Shown: piece by piece, positions 22,322 through 23,676 of the stretch
Numbering within the stretch: position 1 is the first letter of the stretch
Layout: each line of letters opens with the position of its first letter
NCBI GenBank assembly: GCA_964461335.1
Contig: CAYWTY010000021.1
Coordinates: 1-23,676, forward strand
Length of the DNA stretch: 23,676 nt
Direction: 5' to 3'
Source: JAKJBL01 sp964461335
GTDB lineage: Bacteria > Bacillota > Clostridia > Christensenellales > CAG-138
Position numbers and translations under genes: made by a program
Notes under the pieces: generated by a model
The model's input: the letters and a program-made list of their open reading frames with translations, nothing else
Told to the model about the DNA's origin: nothing
Database searches by the model: none

Positions 22322-23550
22322 CAGTTAAGGCGCACCCTTAAATAACCCTTTTTGCCTTTTCGAAGAATAACCCCGTCACCTTCAAGCTGCGCTATATCAA
22401 GAGTTTCTGAAACATCTTCAACAGGGGTTTCGCCTATAAAAACAGCACCGCTTTCTATGAGCCTGCGGCCATCGCTTTTGGATTTTGCAAGCTTGCCTAA
22501 AACAAGAATGTCCGGTATGCGAAGGCCTGAACTAATAACATCAGCCTCAGCTAAGCTTAGAGTTGGCATATGCTCTAAGTCGCCAGTACCTCTAAAGAGC
22601 GCTTCTGCAGCATCCATTGCGCGCTGCGCCTCAACCTCACCATGCACCTGGCATGTTAGCTCAAACGCAAGCCTGCGCTTTGCGTCGTTTATTTTCTCGC
22701 CCTTTTGTGCGCAGATTTCACGGATTTCAGCCATTGGGATAAAGGTCAAAAGCGAAAGGCAGCGCTCAACATCTTCATCATCAACATTGCGCCAATACTG
22801 GTAAAAGTCGAAAACTGAGCATTTTTCTTTGTCAAGCCAGAGCGCACCTTTTTCGGTCTTGCCCATTTTCCTGCCGTCACTTGTAGTTAGGAGCGCGCAT
22901 GTAAGAGCGTATGCAGGCCGCTGTTCCTTGCGCCTGATTAAATCTGCGCCTGCGAGGATATTGCTCCACTGGTCATCCCCGCCCATTTGCAGCACACAGT
23001 TAAACTCGCGGTTAAGGTGCAAAAAGTCATAGCTCTGCATGAGCATATAGCCCATTTCAAAGAAGGTTAGCCCCTCTTCAAGCCGGTTTTTATAACAATC
23101 CGCAGAAAGCATGCGGTTTACTGAAAACAGCACGCCTATTTCGCGCATAAACTCGAGGAAATTCAGCGGAAGCAGCCAGTCTGCATTATTAGCTATTCTT
23201 GCCTTACCTTCGCCAAACTCCAAAAGGCGCGACATTTGAACTTGATAGCGTGCTGCATTATCTGCTATTTCTTCTTGAGTCATCATGCGGCGCATATCCG
23301 TTTTACCGGATGGGTCGCCTATCATTGTTGTGCCCCCGCCAAGGAGCGCAATAGGCTTATGGCCTGCGCGCTGCATATGCGCCATTGCCATAAGCTGCAC
23401 ATAATGCCCAACATGGAGACTATCCGCAGTTGGGTCATAGCCTATGTAGAAGGTTATGCTTTCCCTCCCCATAAGTTCGCGCAGCTCCTCTGGGTGCGAA
23501 GCCTGCTTTATAAAACCTCGCTCCTGTAAAACATCAAATGCGTTTTTCAT
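22321..23550 (-). CDS. tyrS: Tyrosyl-tRNA synthetase
   Basis: A 409-residue class I aminoacyl-tRNA synthetase that charges tRNA-Tyr. The Rossmann catalytic domain has the HIGH-type motif in DPTADSLHVGHYVQL (HVGH at 46-49), GGGTTMIGDPSGK, QSYDFLHL, QMGGDDQWSNI and the KMSKS-type loop SDGRKMGKTEKGALWLD (KMGKT at 228-232). A C-terminal S4 RNA-binding domain follows (about 345-409, KSKSDGRRLIESGAVFI). The gene has its own promoter and a short leader with one hairpin. No T-box leader is visible, although Firmicutes tyrS genes often have one. It is followed by the YigZ-like gene with a one-base overlap. Confidence 0.97.
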   Translation of the reverse strand: MKNAFDVLQERGFIKQASHPEELRELMGRESITFYIGYDPTADSLHVGHYVQLMAMAHMQRAGHKPIALLGGGTTMIGDPSGKTDMRRMMTQEEIADNAARYQVQMSRLLEFGEGKARIANNADWLLPLNFLEFMREIGVLFSVNRMLSADCYKNRLEEGLTFFEMGYMLMQSYDFLHLNREFNCVLQMGGDDQWSNILAGADLIRRKEQRPAYALTCALLTTSDGRKMGKTEKGALWLDKEKCSVFDFYQYWRNVDDEDVERCLSLLTFIPMAEIREICAQKGEKINDAKRRLAFELTCQVHGEVEAQRAMDAAEALFRGTGDLEHMPTLSLAEADVISSGLRIPDILVLGKLAKSKSDGRRLIESGAVFIGETPVEDVSETLDIAQLEGDGVILRKGKKGYLRVRLN

Positions 23551-23583
23551 AGATAAACCGACCCTTTTTTAAACTTCCCATAG

Positions 23584-23608
23584 CGCAGCGAATACTTACT
23601 TAGCTGCG
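23584..23608 (-). promoter_or_regulatory. Hairpin in the tyrS leader
   Basis: CGCAGC and GCTGCG pair around a 13-base loop, about 35 bases before the tyrS start and shortly after its predicted transcription start. There is no U tract, so it is not an evident terminator. A role in translation or RNA stability is possible. Confidence 0.35.
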
Positions 23609-23617
23609 GGTTTAATT

Positions 23618-23646
23618 AGAATAACAGATTCACTACGGTTTTGCAA
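23618..23646 (-). promoter_or_regulatory. Candidate sigma-A promoter for tyrS
   Basis: Minus-strand TTGCAA (23646-23641), a 17-base spacer and TATTCT (23623-23618). The leader to the ATG at 23550 is about 60 bases. Confidence 0.55.
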
Positions 23647-23676
23647 CGAAGCCCGGCAGTTCACGCGCTACTATAT

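Noticed and set aside
23551..23676. T-box riboswitch upstream of tyrS
   Set aside because: No T-box antiterminator sequence or terminator helix is present in the visible leader.
1..23676. CRISPR arrays, tRNA or rRNA genes, insertion-sequence inverted repeats
   Set aside because: No regularly spaced direct repeats, no tRNA-like T-loop/acceptor arrangement and no IS transposase were seen on either strand by eye.

Overview
The window looks like chromosomal DNA of a Gram-positive, probably spore-forming Clostridia-type bacterium (Firmicutes). The evidence is a set of sporulation-linked genes (a YaaL-BofA pair in the conserved order, and a BofC C-terminal-domain protein), lipoproteins with Gram-positive style signals, strong AGGAGG-type ribosome binding sites, sigma-A-like promoters with 17-base spacers, and short U-tailed hairpin terminators. 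Base composition is moderate. The leftmost 1.85 kb looks richer in G+C, by eye, than the rest. No rRNA, tRNA or CRISPR array was seen.

Left end (1-2216): the edge of a mobile element. Two large serine recombinases lie in tandem on the minus strand. The downstream one (1-715) has an intact catalytic N-terminus but runs off the window. The upstream one (708-about 1850) lacks its N-terminus, including the catalytic serine, because its reading frame joins the 3' part of an unrelated plus-strand gene (about 1851-2216). That gene is probably a poly-gamma-glutamate system (PgsW-like) membrane protein. The join is a deletion or insertion scar, or an assembly chimera.

2341-6492, minus strand: an Ldh_2-family oxidoreductase and a low-specificity threonine aldolase form a two-gene unit. 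Next comes a membrane-bound PAS-GGDEF diguanylate cyclase with an intact active site and I-site.

6613-9606, plus strand: a compact zinc (or manganese) uptake operon, zur-znuA-znuC-znuB. It has a good promoter and a 13-base palindrome just past the expected transcription start that could be the repressor's own operator.

9628-15469, minus strand: a long run made of bofC (own terminator and a possible forespore promoter), proA (own promoter), a lipoprotein of unknown function, a flavodoxin, yaaL, bofA and an M24 Xaa-Pro aminopeptidase. BofA and BofC are both brakes on the pro-sigma-K checkpoint in Bacillus, so this stretch joins mother-cell and forespore checkpoint factors with metabolic genes.

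15504-17894, plus strand: a bacterial PH-domain protein is translationally coupled (TAATG) to a polytopic GT-C-like membrane protein. The membrane protein is split by an apparent one-base deletion in an A-run.

17910-23646, minus strand: a DUF2461 protein with a TTG start, a secreted and membrane-anchored protein with Ig/CARDB-like repeats and a Pro/Gln-rich cytoplasmic tail, ilvE, a YigZ/IMPACT-family protein and tyrS. Most genes here are ordinary housekeeping. The points that deserve a second look are the recombinase/pgsW scar, the frameshifted GT-C gene, the PH-domain protein with a C-terminal calcium-loop motif, the head-to-head bofC/PH promoters, and the variant metal site of the ZnuA protein.
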